Shown here: in pieces, positions 50,586-59,409 of the stretch
Layout: each line of letters opens with the position of its first letter
Numbering within the stretch: position 1 is the stretch's first letter
From: an uncultured Oceanospirillales bacterium
Lineage (GTDB): Bacteria > Pseudomonadota > Gammaproteobacteria > Xanthomonadales > SZUA-36
Length of the DNA: 64,000 bases
NCBI GenBank assembly: GCA_913055655.1
Contig: CAJXKA010000001.1
Coordinates: 62,001-126,000 of the forward strand
Direction: 5' to 3'
Position numbers and translations under genes: made by a program
Notes under the pieces: model-generated
What the model was told of the DNA's origin: nothing
Database searches by the model: none
The model's input: the letters and a program-made list of their open reading frames with translations, nothing else

Positions 50586-52103
50586 ATGTCAAAGAAAGTC
50601 GCCCTGTTCTGGCCCGGAGATTACCGGGACAAGCCCAACGAGCTGGCCCTGCCCCTGGCGCGCGAGGCCACCGCGCAGATGAGCGCGGCGCTGAAGCGGC
50701 TGGGGCGCGACCCGTACCTGGTGGAAGGCTTCATGGCGCGTCCGGCCGACGCCATCGAGAAACTCGGCCCCATCAATGACCCGATGATCGGCCTGTTCGT
50801 GCACTGGGTGTACGGCCCGCACACCGTCGACGGCGTGGCCGGCAAGGACAACCCGCTGCTGTTGGCGTCCAATTTTGACGGCACCTTTCCGGGCCTGGTC
50901 GGCCTGCTGAACACGGGTGCCTGCCTGGAGTCCGTGGGCCGCAAGCACTCGCGGGCCTGGACCGAGGCCGCCGACTGGACCACCGATGACGCCTTCATGG
51001 CGCGGCTGGAGACCTGGTGCGAGACCGGCGAGATCGCCTACGACGAGGGTGAGCTGCACGGCGCGCCGGCGGTGAGTGAATCCGCCCAGGCCATTGCCGA
51101 CGAACTGGCCGCCGAGATCGAGCGCCGCCGTATCCTGGTGTTGATGCTGGGCGATACTTCCATGGGCATGGTCAACGGCTATTTCGGCTACCGCCGCCTG
51201 CTGCGCCACGGCTTCACTGAGCACAAGGTGGACCAGGCCTGGCTGCCGGGCCGCGCCGCCGCCATCGACGCCGGGCGTGTTGAAAAGGCGTTCGACTTCG
51301 TGAAAGAAAAAGGCGTGACCTTCCACTGGGGCGAAGAAGGCGCCGGGGACTTCACCCCCGACAGCACCCGTGAGCAGCTGCGCCTGTACTTCGCCGCGCT
51401 GGACCTGGCGCGGGAATTCAAGGCCGACTGTATCGGCTGGCAGTACCAGCTGGGCCTGATCCCGGTGACCACGCCCAGTGATTTCTGCGAGGGCCTGCTG
51501 AACTCGGCCTGCCGCCCGGAATCCGACGGCAGCCCGCTGATCACCGCCACCGAGGCCGACCAGGGCAACGTGGTGCCAATGGAAATGATGAAGCGCATCC
51601 TGAAAAAGCGTGGCCTGCACGAGGCGGTTATGTTTCACGACGTGCGCTGGGGCGGTGAAGAAAACGGCCGTTTCCTGTGGGTGCTGCTGAACTCCGGCAG
51701 CTGCGGTGCCTATGCCTTCAACCACGACCCGGACTCGCTGGAAGGCGTGCATTCCTGGCGCCAGCCGAGCATGTATTTCCCCAACCCGGGCGGCACTTTC
51801 GCCGGCCTGAGCCGGCCTGGCGAGATGACCTGGGCGCGTGCGTGGTTGAGCGGCGACGAGATCGTCATGGACATCGGACGTGGCGAAGTGGTGGAACTGC
51901 CCGAAGACCGTGTGCGCCACTACTGGGACGGCACCACGCCGCAATGGCCGCTGATGATGGCCGACCTGGGCTGCTCGCAGGAAACGCTGATGGCGCATTA
52001 CCAGAGTAACCACGTGGCCGTGGCCTACGGCGACATTTTCGAGGAGATGGTGGCGTTGAGCCGGGCGCTGGGTTTCCGCGTTCGCGTGGTCGGCGCGGCG
52101 TAG
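50586..52103 (+). CDS. L-fucose/L-arabinose-isomerase-like protein
   Basis: 505 residues. It starts MSKKVALFWPGDYRDKPNEL, with an N-terminal alpha/beta domain, LVLMLGDTSMGMVNGYFGYR near 185 and a middle part with CIGWQYQLGLIPVTTPSDFC near 285. A third region has the ending GETTW-like MTWARAW. The layout resembles the fucose isomerase-like superfamily, though the best-known active-site residues are not all obvious. With the GH95 enzyme nearby it may process L-fucose or a related sugar acid. Confidence 0.7.
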   Translation: MSKKVALFWPGDYRDKPNELALPLAREATAQMSAALKRLGRDPYLVEGFMARPADAIEKLGPINDPMIGLFVHWVYGPHTVDGVAGKDNPLLLASNFDGTFPGLVGLLNTGACLESVGRKHSRAWTEAADWTTDDAFMARLETWCETGEIAYDEGELHGAPAVSESAQAIADELAAEIERRRILVLMLGDTSMGMVNGYFGYRRLLRHGFTEHKVDQAWLPGRAAAIDAGRVEKAFDFVKEKGVTFHWGEEGAGDFTPDSTREQLRLYFAALDLAREFKADCIGWQYQLGLIPVTTPSDFCEGLLNSACRPESDGSPLITATEADQGNVVPMEMMKRILKKRGLHEAVMFHDVRWGGEENGRFLWVLLNSGSCGAYAFNHDPDSLEGVHSWRQPSMYFPNPGGTFAGLSRPGEMTWARAWLSGDEIVMDIGRGEVVELPEDRVRHYWDGTTPQWPLMMADLGCSQETLMAHYQSNHVAVAYGDIFEEMVALSRALGFRVRVVGAA

Positions 52104-52149
52104 CCGGGGGACTTGGCCGACGGGGTGGCCGCATCGGATAATAGGCCCC

Positions 52150-52623
52150 ATGAATACGCAAACCCGATCCCGATTCCTTTCCATCGTCATGCTGCTCGGC
52201 GCCCTGTGCCTGGCCGTCACGGCGTGGGGCGACGCGCCCACGCCGGAGTCCGGCGAGTTCGAGCGCTGGTTCGGCTATGACAAGGAAACCCATGTCACCG
52301 AGTCCGGCCTGCAGTACAAGATCATCAAGATGGGCGACGGCCCGAAACCGGAGAGCCGCAAGAGCAAGGTCACCGTGCTCTACCGCGGTTTCCTGGGCGA
52401 CGGCCGCCAGTTCGACACCACCTACGAGTGGGGCGTGCCGCTGGAAGCCCAGTTGCGCAAGACCATCGAGGGCTGGGAAGAGGGCATCCAGCTGATGCCC
52501 GTCGGCAGCAAGTTCGTATTCCTGATTCCGCCCGAACTCGGCTACGGCAAGCGCGGCAAGGGACGCATCCCGCCGAACGCGTGGATGCTGTTCGAGGTCG
52601 AGCTGATGGAAGTGAAGAACTAG
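52150..52623 (+). CDS. secreted FKBP-type peptidyl-prolyl isomerase
   Basis: 157 residues with a signal peptide (1-26, ending AWG). The FKBP core shows VTVLYRGFLGDGRQFDTTYE near residue 75, GWEEGIQLMPVGSKFVFLIP near 108 and LGYGKRGKGRIPPNAWMLFE near 130. It accelerates proline isomerisation in the periplasm. The mature N-terminus is shorter than in FkpA, with no dimerisation domain. Confidence 0.92.
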   Translation: MNTQTRSRFLSIVMLLGALCLAVTAWGDAPTPESGEFERWFGYDKETHVTESGLQYKIIKMGDGPKPESRKSKVTVLYRGFLGDGRQFDTTYEWGVPLEAQLRKTIEGWEEGIQLMPVGSKFVFLIPPELGYGKRGKGRIPPNAWMLFEVELMEVKN

Positions 52624-52659
52624 GCCCCGATGTTACGGGCTGCTCAATGACGCGCCGCC

Positions 52660-53652
52660 ATGTCCACCGCTCCAGTTAACGACGTCTGGCTGTCCGTCGC
52701 GCCCATGATGGCGTGGACGGACCGCCATTGCCGGTATTTCCATCGCCTGCTGGCGCCGTCGGCGCTGCTCTACACCGAGATGGTCACCACGGGCGCCGTT
52801 TTGCATGGCGACCGCGAGCGCCTGCTGGGCTACAACCCCGAGGAACACCCCGTGGCGCTGCAGCTGGGCGGCAGCGAGCCGGACGACCTGGCCGCGAGTG
52901 CGAAAGTGGCGGCCGGGCTGGGTTACGACGAGATCAACCTGAATGTTGGCTGCCCGTCGGACCGGGTGCAGAAGGGGCGTTTCGGCGCCTGCCTGATGAA
53001 GGAGCCGGATACCGTCCATGACGGGCTGAAGGCCATGGCCGACGCCGTCGACATCCCGGTAACGGTGAAGACGCGCCTGGGCGTCGACGACCTGTACAGC
53101 TACGAATACTTCCGTGATTTTATCGGCCGCGTGACCGACGGCACCGGCGTGGACACCGTCATTGCGCACGCACGCATCGCTTACCTCGCCGGCCTCAGCC
53201 CAAAGGAGAACCGCGATGTGCCGCCGTTGCACCACGACTGGGTGTACCGGCTGAAGCAGGAGATGCCGGGGCTGACCATCGTGCTGAATGGCGGCGTCGA
53301 AACCGTGACGCAGGTGGCGGAACACCTGGCGCACGTCGATGGCGTGATGCTGGGCCGGGCCGCTTATCATGACCCATGGGTACTGGCGTGCTGCCAGGCT
53401 GAACTGCTGGGTGGCGGTGGGCCGGAGGCGCCCGAAGACGTGTTGCCGGCGATGCGCGAGTACCTGGCGCGACTCGCGGCTACCGGCGTACCAGTGAAAA
53501 ACGCCACGCGCCACATGCTGGGCCTGTTCGGCGGCCGGCCGGGCGCGCGCGCCTGGCGGCGTTACCTGAGCGAGAACGCACATCGCGACGATACCGACAC
53601 CACCCTCCTGGACGGCGCGCTGGCAGCGATGCAAGAGGTGATGGCGGCATGA
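52660..53652 (+). CDS. dusA: tRNA-dihydrouridine synthase A
   Basis: 330 residues. FMN TIM barrel with APMMAWTDRHCRYFHR near residue 14, LQLGGSEPDDLA, EINLNVGCPSDRVQKGRFGA near 87 (catalytic Cys in FGACLM), VTVKTRLGVDD near 128 and GVMLGRAAYHDPW near 228. It reduces U20 in tRNA. The ATG lies 36 nt after the FKBP stop. It overlaps the next gene by 4 nt. Confidence 0.96.
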   Translation: MSTAPVNDVWLSVAPMMAWTDRHCRYFHRLLAPSALLYTEMVTTGAVLHGDRERLLGYNPEEHPVALQLGGSEPDDLAASAKVAAGLGYDEINLNVGCPSDRVQKGRFGACLMKEPDTVHDGLKAMADAVDIPVTVKTRLGVDDLYSYEYFRDFIGRVTDGTGVDTVIAHARIAYLAGLSPKENRDVPPLHHDWVYRLKQEMPGLTIVLNGGVETVTQVAEHLAHVDGVMLGRAAYHDPWVLACCQAELLGGGGPEAPEDVLPAMREYLARLAATGVPVKNATRHMLGLFGGRPGARAWRRYLSENAHRDDTDTTLLDGALAAMQEVMAA

Positions 53653-54563
53653 TCACGCGCTCACCCGGCAAGTTCCTGGACGCGCTGCTGGCGCTGCCGG
53701 AACCGTCCGGCAAAGTGCTGCCGCGTGGCGTGTTCATGGTCATGCCCCGTGCCTTCGAGGTGGACCCGGAATCGGCCCGCGACAATGTCTACATGGACAC
53801 CGAGGTCAGTGTCGACGCCGATCGCGCCCGTGCCCAGGGCGAAGCGCTGGCCGCCGCGGTGGAAGCCGCGGGTGTCGAGGTGGTCCGCTTCCCCGGTCAC
53901 CCGGACACGCCGGACGATGTCTTTCCCAACAACGTGTTCGCGACCGCGCCCGGGCGCTTCATCGTCGGCCGCATGTTCCATCCCACCCGGCGGCTCGAGG
54001 CCGAACGCGACGATATCCGCGAGTACTTCACGCAGCAGCAGGGCCGCCGGCTGGTCGACCTTTCAGTGCGTGAGTGCGTGGCCGAGCTGACCGGCGCCAT
54101 GGTCATCGACCGTGCCCGCGGTGTGGGTTTTTGCGGCATGAGCAACCGCGTCGACGAGGCCGGCCTGGACGCCATGCACGACGCCTTCGGCCTGCAGCTG
54201 ACCTTCGCGTTCGACCTGCAGCCCGACGAGTATCACACCAACGTGGTGATGTCGGTGCTCGCCAACCGCGCCTGCGTGATTCACGCCGGCGGGCTGGTCG
54301 ACCCGCTGGCCGCCGACGCCATCGCCCAGGCCTATCCTGGCCGGACGCTGATGCTGGACGAGGCGGAAAAGAACGCCTTCGCGGGCAACTGCATCGCCCT
54401 GACCGACACCGACCTGTTCATGAGCTCGACGGGCGCTGATGCCCTGCGGCCGGCCAGCCGCGCGGCGCTCGAGTCGTGGGGGTTTACGCTGCATTCCGTT
54501 GAGCTCGACGAAATCGAAAAGGCGGGCGGGTCGCTGCGCTGCATGATCGCCGAAATATTCTGA
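53649..54563 (+). CDS. arginine-deiminase-related amidinohydrolase (CtlX/DDAH-like)
   Basis: 304 residues. The guanidino-group-modifying fold shows PDDVFPNNVFATAPG near 79, GMSNRVDEAGLDAM near 160, EYHTNVVMSVLANRACVIHA near 196 (His), and the catalytic Cys close to the C-terminus in AGGSLRCMIAEIF. It probably hydrolyses a guanidino compound such as citrulline, arginine or a methylarginine. It overlaps dusA by 4 nt. Confidence 0.87.
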   Translation: MITRSPGKFLDALLALPEPSGKVLPRGVFMVMPRAFEVDPESARDNVYMDTEVSVDADRARAQGEALAAAVEAAGVEVVRFPGHPDTPDDVFPNNVFATAPGRFIVGRMFHPTRRLEAERDDIREYFTQQQGRRLVDLSVRECVAELTGAMVIDRARGVGFCGMSNRVDEAGLDAMHDAFGLQLTFAFDLQPDEYHTNVVMSVLANRACVIHAGGLVDPLAADAIAQAYPGRTLMLDEAEKNAFAGNCIALTDTDLFMSSTGADALRPASRAALESWGFTLHSVELDEIEKAGGSLRCMIAEIF

Positions 54564-54919
54564 CCTGGGGGGTGGTTGGCCTCGACCCGGCAGATTGGGG
54601 GTGGGGGTATCCTTTCGGGGGCTCCGAAGTCCGCTTCGCTGCCAGTCGCCCCCGAAAGGATACCCCCACCCCCAATCTGCCTGGACCGCGTCGCGGTGGC
54701 GGAGGGGTTCAGGCCCGAACGCCTCGCGCAGGCCGACCGGAACGCCACCTGAATCCGTGACCAACGCCCAGGCTTTGGGCCGGGGTGCCTTCCTCCGGGC
54801 GACTGGCAGCGAAGCGGACTTCGGAGCCCGGAGGAAGGCACCCCGACCCAAAACCGGGTCGAAGGCAACACCACCCCCGGTTCAGATGGCGTTCAGGCAA
54901 TTCGGCTAGAATTGCGCCC
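54564..54919. repeat. complex inverted-repeat region
   Basis: This 356-nt gap holds two large hairpins and an outer pair of inverted segments (about 54562-54590 and 54854-54883). The first hairpin has 34-bp perfect arms (54589-54622 and 54648-54681) around a 25-nt loop (54623-54647). The second has 26-bp arms with one mismatch (54775-54800 and 54826-54851) around a 25-nt loop (54801-54825). The loops are exact reverse complements; the stems are unrelated. No gene fits here. Confidence 0.9.
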
Positions 54920-55150
54920 ATGAAGACGAGACTGACCACGCTGGTAATGACGGCGCTGCTGGCCCTGGCCGCAGCGTCTTCGGCGTGGGCGATTTCGCTG
55001 GAGGACGCCGCCCGGCAGGCGGCGCGCCAGCATGACGCCAAGGTGCTGTCGGCGCGCACCATCACCCGCAACGGTGAACGCGTGCACGAGATCAAGCTGC
55101 TCACGCGAAACGGCGTGGTGAAGACGGTCTACGTGCCCGAGGATTCGTAA
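54920..55150 (+). CDS. small secreted PepSY-like protein
   Basis: 76 residues with a signal peptide (1-24, ending AWA). The mature 52 residues read ISLEDAARQAARQHDAKVLS, then RTITRNGERVHEIKLLTRNG and VVKTVYVPE, a half PepSY domain. PepSY proteins often sit next to two-component systems and may modulate the sensor. It ends 3 nt before the response regulator gene. Confidence 0.8.
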   Translation: MKTRLTTLVMTALLALAAASSAWAISLEDAARQAARQHDAKVLSARTITRNGERVHEIKLLTRNGVVKTVYVPEDS

Positions 55151-55153
55151 ATC

Positions 55154-55843
55154 ATGCGCATCCTGATCGTGGAAGATGATATCCGCCTGCAGGACTCGGT
55201 GGCCGGCATGTTGCGCGAGGCCGGCTACGCCGTCGATGTCACCGCCGATGGCGCCGAGGGGCTGTGGTACGGCGAGGAATTTCCGATAGATCTTGCCATC
55301 GTCGACCTGGGCCTGCCGGGCATGTCCGGGCTGGAATTGATCGCGGCGCTGCGCAAGGCCAGCGTCGAGGTGCCCATCCTGATCCTGACCGCGCGCTCGG
55401 ACTGGAAGGACAAGGTCGAGGGGCTGGAAGCGGGCGCCGACGATTACCTGACCAAGCCGTTCCACCCCGAGGAGCTGAAAGCGCGCGTCAGCGCATTGCT
55501 GCGCCGCGCGGCCGGCCATGCCTCGCCGGCGCTGGCGTTCGGGCCGCTGGATATCGATCTTTCCGCCCAGCGCGTGCGCCTGGACGGTCACGAAGTGGAT
55601 CTCACCACCTACGAGTACAAGGTGCTGGAATACCTGGCCATGCGGCCGGACTCCGTCGTCACCAAGTCGGAGTTGTCTGAGCACATCTACGAGGAAGACG
55701 CCGACCGCGACAGCAACGTCATAGAGGTCTTCATCGGCCGACTGCGCCGCAAGCTGGACCCCGACGGTGAGCTGAAGCCCATCGAGACCCTGCGCGGGCG
55801 CGGCTACCGGCTGAACCTGCAGGGGCTGAATGGCGGCGCCTGA
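55154..55843 (+). CDS. OmpR/PhoP-type response regulator
   Basis: 229 residues. The receiver has MRILIVEDDIRLQDSV, the phospho-acceptor Asp in LAIVDLGLPGMSGLEL near 51 and the Lys in DYLTKPFHPEEL near 101. The winged helix-turn-helix ends with NVIEVFIGRLRRKLDPDGEL and TLRGRGYRLN. It is close to PhoP/QseB types. It overlaps the kinase gene by 14 nt. Confidence 0.94.
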   Translation: MRILIVEDDIRLQDSVAGMLREAGYAVDVTADGAEGLWYGEEFPIDLAIVDLGLPGMSGLELIAALRKASVEVPILILTARSDWKDKVEGLEAGADDYLTKPFHPEELKARVSALLRRAAGHASPALAFGPLDIDLSAQRVRLDGHEVDLTTYEYKVLEYLAMRPDSVVTKSELSEHIYEEDADRDSNVIEVFIGRLRRKLDPDGELKPIETLRGRGYRLNLQGLNGGA

Positions 55844-57200
55844 AGCCGCCGCGAACGACGGCCGGCGGCGCGCGCCGTCGCTGCGCCTGCGACTGGGCCT
55901 GCTCGGCGCCGCCGCGCTGGCCATTTCCCTGGGGCTGGTCGGCCTGGCGCTGGATGCCGCCTACCAGCGCAGTGTCGAGTCCGGCCTGCGCCAGCAGATG
56001 GAAACCTGGGTTTACCTGGTCCTGGGCGCCGCCGAAGTGGACGAGGACGGCCGATTCAGCATCGACGGCGACCTGGGCGACCCGCAACTGGGCCAGCCTG
56101 GTTCCGGCGTCTATGCCCACGTCCACGGCGGGACGGACCACTGGAGTTCCAGTTCCGCGCTCGGCCAGTCGTTGCCGGAAGCGGCCACGGTGCCCGCCGG
56201 CGAATCCCGTTTCGAGACTCCGCACGACAAGCTGCCGTTCTATCGTTTCCGTTACGGCCTGGCCTGGGAGGTCGACGCCGGCCGGCGCTACCCGTTCACC
56301 ATCAGCCTGCTGGCCGACCCGGCGCGGGTCACCGACCAGGTGCGCGCCTTCCGCGCCGGCCTGTGGCGTTCCCTGGGCCTGGCCGGCGTGTTGCTGGCCG
56401 CGGCGCAGTTCCTGTTCCTGTGGCTGGGCCTGCGGCCATTGCGCGATGTCGCCGCCGAGGTGGCCCGCGTGGAGGCCGGCGAACAGGAGCAGCTATCCGG
56501 TGAATGGCCGCGCGAGATCGAACCGCTGACCCGCAACCTGCAGCGCCTGCTGGACACCGAGAAAGCCAACCAGGCGCGCTACCGCAATGCCCTGGATTCA
56601 CTGGCGCACAGCCTGAAAACGCCGCTGGCGGTACTCCGCGCGCAGCTGGATCACAATGCCGACGCCACCACCCGCGGCGCCATCGACGACATGCAGCACC
56701 TGGTGGCCACGCGCCTGCAGCGGGCCGCGGCCACCACGCGTCGCACGCTGGCCGCGCCGGTGCCAGTGGCGCCGCTGGTCGAGCGCCTGGCCGGCGCACT
56801 GCGGCGGGTCCATTCGCAGGATTTGAGAAGCCTGGACGTCAAGATACAGCCTGGACTGGACTTTTACGGGGAAGAGCGCGATCTGCTGGAAGTGATCGGC
56901 AACCTGCTCGAGAACGCCTGCAAACACGGCGACGGGCGCGTATGGCTGCACGCGGAGCGCCTGGGTGAAACGACGCCGGGACTGCGCCCCGGCCTGCAAC
57001 TGGAAGTCGGAAACACTGGCGGCCCGGTGGCGCTGGAGCGCTACCTGGCGCGTGGCGCACGTGCCGACGAGCGCGTCGAGGGGCAGGGTCTCGGGCTGGC
57101 GATTGTGTCCGAGGTGGTCAGCGCCTATGGTGGCGGGATTGAATTCGACGGCGGCGCCGGCGACCAGGTGATCGTCCGCGTCCGCTTTCCATCGACCTGA
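55830..57200 (+). CDS. PhoQ-like sensor histidine kinase
   Basis: 456 residues. Two membrane helices (about 24-45 and 176-196) bracket a periplasmic domain of about 130 residues. A HAMP-like linker leads to the H box ALDSLAHSLKTPLAVLRAQL near 255, N box NLLENACKHGDGRVW near 353 and G box EGQGLGLAIVSEVV near 420. Together with the response regulator and PepSY protein it forms a three-gene operon. Ligand unknown; divalent cation or peptide sensing is likely by family. Confidence 0.93.
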   Translation: MAAPEAAANDGRRRAPSLRLRLGLLGAAALAISLGLVGLALDAAYQRSVESGLRQQMETWVYLVLGAAEVDEDGRFSIDGDLGDPQLGQPGSGVYAHVHGGTDHWSSSSALGQSLPEAATVPAGESRFETPHDKLPFYRFRYGLAWEVDAGRRYPFTISLLADPARVTDQVRAFRAGLWRSLGLAGVLLAAAQFLFLWLGLRPLRDVAAEVARVEAGEQEQLSGEWPREIEPLTRNLQRLLDTEKANQARYRNALDSLAHSLKTPLAVLRAQLDHNADATTRGAIDDMQHLVATRLQRAAATTRRTLAAPVPVAPLVERLAGALRRVHSQDLRSLDVKIQPGLDFYGEERDLLEVIGNLLENACKHGDGRVWLHAERLGETTPGLRPGLQLEVGNTGGPVALERYLARGARADERVEGQGLGLAIVSEVVSAYGGGIEFDGGAGDQVIVRVRFPST

Positions 57201-57208
57201 GGGACAAC

Positions 57209-57973
57209 ATGCAAGCACTGATCGACATCATGCGCCGCCTGCGCGACCCCGAGGACGGCTGTCCCTGGGACATCGAGCAGGATTTCGCCAGCATCGCGCC
57301 GTACACCATCGAGGAGGCCTACGAGGTGGCCGACGCGGTGCAGCGCGAGGCCTGGGACGAACTCCGCGACGAGCTGGGCGACCTGCTGCTGCAGGTAGTC
57401 TTCCACGCGCAGATGGCCGACGAGGCCGGGCTGTTCAACATCAACGACGTGGCGCAGTCCATCGGCGACAAACTGGTCCGCCGCCACCCGCACATCTTCG
57501 CCGACGCCCAGGTTGAAACCGCCGACGACCAGTCGGAAGTCTGGGAGGCCGTGAAGGCCGAGGAACGCGCCGCCAAGGGCCTGACCAGCTTCGTCGACGA
57601 CGTACCGCGCGGCCTGCCGGAACTGTTGCGTGCGAAGAAACTGCAGAAGCGCGCCGCCCGGGCCGGTTTCGACTGGCCGGACGCGGCGCCGGTGCTGGAC
57701 AAGATCGACGAGGAAACCATTGAGCTGCGCGAAGCCCTGGCGGGCGGCGACCCGGAGTGCATTGAAGACGAGCTGGGCGACCTGCTGTTCGCCGCCGTCA
57801 ACCTGGCCCGCAAGGCGAAGGTCGACCCCGGCCGAGCGCTGCGCCAGGCCAACGCCAAGTTCGAAGCCCGTTTCCGCGCCATGGAAACCGCCGCCGGTGG
57901 CAGCGACGCCTTCAGCGCGCTCGACCTCGACCAGCAGGAAGCCCTTTGGCAGCAGGTGAAGCGCGATGGGTGA
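57209..57973 (+). CDS. mazG: nucleoside triphosphate pyrophosphohydrolase MazG
   Basis: 254 residues with two MazG domains. The first has ALIDIMRRLRDPEDGCPWD, EEAYEVADAV near 33 and LGDLLLQVVFHAQMADEAGL near 55 (EExxE and ExxD metal sites). The second has IDEETIELREALAGGD near 168 and ELGDLLFAAVNLARKAKVDP. It hydrolyses NTPs to NMPs, clearing abnormal nucleotides. The start is 9 nt after the kinase stop and the end overlaps rmuC by 8 nt. Confidence 0.95.
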   Translation: MQALIDIMRRLRDPEDGCPWDIEQDFASIAPYTIEEAYEVADAVQREAWDELRDELGDLLLQVVFHAQMADEAGLFNINDVAQSIGDKLVRRHPHIFADAQVETADDQSEVWEAVKAEERAAKGLTSFVDDVPRGLPELLRAKKLQKRAARAGFDWPDAAPVLDKIDEETIELREALAGGDPECIEDELGDLLFAAVNLARKAKVDPGRALRQANAKFEARFRAMETAAGGSDAFSALDLDQQEALWQQVKRDG

Positions 57974-59399
57974 GCTGCTCGACACGCTGCACGCGGCCAG
58001 CCTGATGCTGGGCCTGCTCGGCGGCCTGCTGGTGGCTGCGCTTGGTGTGGCCTGGGCCTGGCGGGCCGGTTCAAAATCTGGTGCGGGCAACGCCGAGTCC
58101 AGGCTGGCGCCGGAACTCCTGTCCGCTCGGGAAACCATCGCCGCGCGTGATGCCGAGCTGAAAGACACCACGACCGCGCTTGAATCCGCCCGCCGCGAGG
58201 CCGCCATCGCCGAGACCCGCCGCGAGGAGCAGCAGCGCAGCTTCGAGGCCCAGATCGCCAAGCTGGAAGCCGCGGAGAAGCGCCTGGAAGAGACCTTCGA
58301 GCGCACCGCCGGCAAGGTGTTCGAGGAGCGCTCGAAGCGCTTCACCGAGCTCAGCAACGAGCAACTCGGCACGCTGCTGAAGCCGCTGACCCAGGATCTT
58401 GGCAACTTCCGCAAGGTGGTCGACGACACCAGCAAGGAAGGCATCCGCCTGCACGCCGAGATGCGCGAAAAGCTCAAATCGCTGGAAAAGCTCAACCTGA
58501 CCCTGCACGAAGACGCCGAGAACCTGACCCGCGCGCTGACCCGTGATGTGAAAGCGCAGGGCAACTGGGGTGAGCAGCAACTGGAGCGTCTGCTGGAACT
58601 GGCCGGCCTGAGCAAGGGGCAGGACTACTACACGCAGGTTTCGGTGAAGGGCAAGGACGGCCAGCGCCTGCAGCCGGACTTCGTGCTGCAGCTTCCCGGC
58701 GCCACCAGCATCGTGCTCGACTCAAAGGTCTCGCTGACCGCATGGACCGAGTACCAGTCCGCGCTGGACGACGAGGCTCGCGCCGAGTGCCTGGCCCGCC
58801 ACGTGCAGTCGCTGCGCAACCATATCGACGGCCTGTACGCCAAGAACTACCCCCAGGCCGAGGAACTGAACTCGCTGCCCTTCGTGCTGATGTTCATCCC
58901 CATAGAGAGCGCGCTGATTGCCGCGTTGCAAAGCGACCCGTCGCTGGCCGAGTACGCCCTCAAGCGAAATGTCTCGCTGCTCTCGCCGGCCAACTTCCTG
59001 TCCACCGCGCGCACCGTGGCCTCGGTCTGGCAGATCCACAAGCAGGACACCAACGCCAAGGAGATCGCCAAACGTGGTGGACTGCTGATCGAAAAGTTCA
59101 CCGGTTTCGTCGACAACCTGCAGGGCATCGGCCAGCGACTGGACCAGGCCCAGGACCTGTACGGCAAGGCCATCCGCCAGCTCTCCGAGGGCCCCGGCAA
59201 CCTGGTCGCCCAGGCCAAGATGCTCAGCGACCTGGGCGCCAAGCATTCAAAGCAGCTGGACGAGCGCCTGACCGCCCGCGCACTGGAAACCGACCCCGAG
59301 GCCGCGCACCTGCACCTGCTGGAAGCCGCCGAGTCGACTATGCTGGACGAAGAGCAGGAAGCTGACCCGCCCGAAGAGGGTGACAACAACGACGACTGA
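57966..59399 (+). CDS. rmuC: DNA recombination protein RmuC
   Basis: 477 residues. A membrane anchor (about 14-36) is followed by a long coiled coil (residues 45-160) and the RmuC domain with LTRALTRDVKAQGNWGEQQL near 187, VLDSKVSLTAWTEYQSA near 252 and IQGIGQRLDQA-like FVDNLQGIGQRLDQAQDLYG near 385. RmuC limits inversion at short repeats and is predicted nuclease-like. Frame and length are complete. Confidence 0.95.
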   Translation: MGELLDTLHAASLMLGLLGGLLVAALGVAWAWRAGSKSGAGNAESRLAPELLSARETIAARDAELKDTTTALESARREAAIAETRREEQQRSFEAQIAKLEAAEKRLEETFERTAGKVFEERSKRFTELSNEQLGTLLKPLTQDLGNFRKVVDDTSKEGIRLHAEMREKLKSLEKLNLTLHEDAENLTRALTRDVKAQGNWGEQQLERLLELAGLSKGQDYYTQVSVKGKDGQRLQPDFVLQLPGATSIVLDSKVSLTAWTEYQSALDDEARAECLARHVQSLRNHIDGLYAKNYPQAEELNSLPFVLMFIPIESALIAALQSDPSLAEYALKRNVSLLSPANFLSTARTVASVWQIHKQDTNAKEIAKRGGLLIEKFTGFVDNLQGIGQRLDQAQDLYGKAIRQLSEGPGNLVAQAKMLSDLGAKHSKQLDERLTARALETDPEAAHLHLLEAAESTMLDEEQEADPPEEGDNNDD

Positions 59400-59409
59400 G
59401 GGCGTACCC

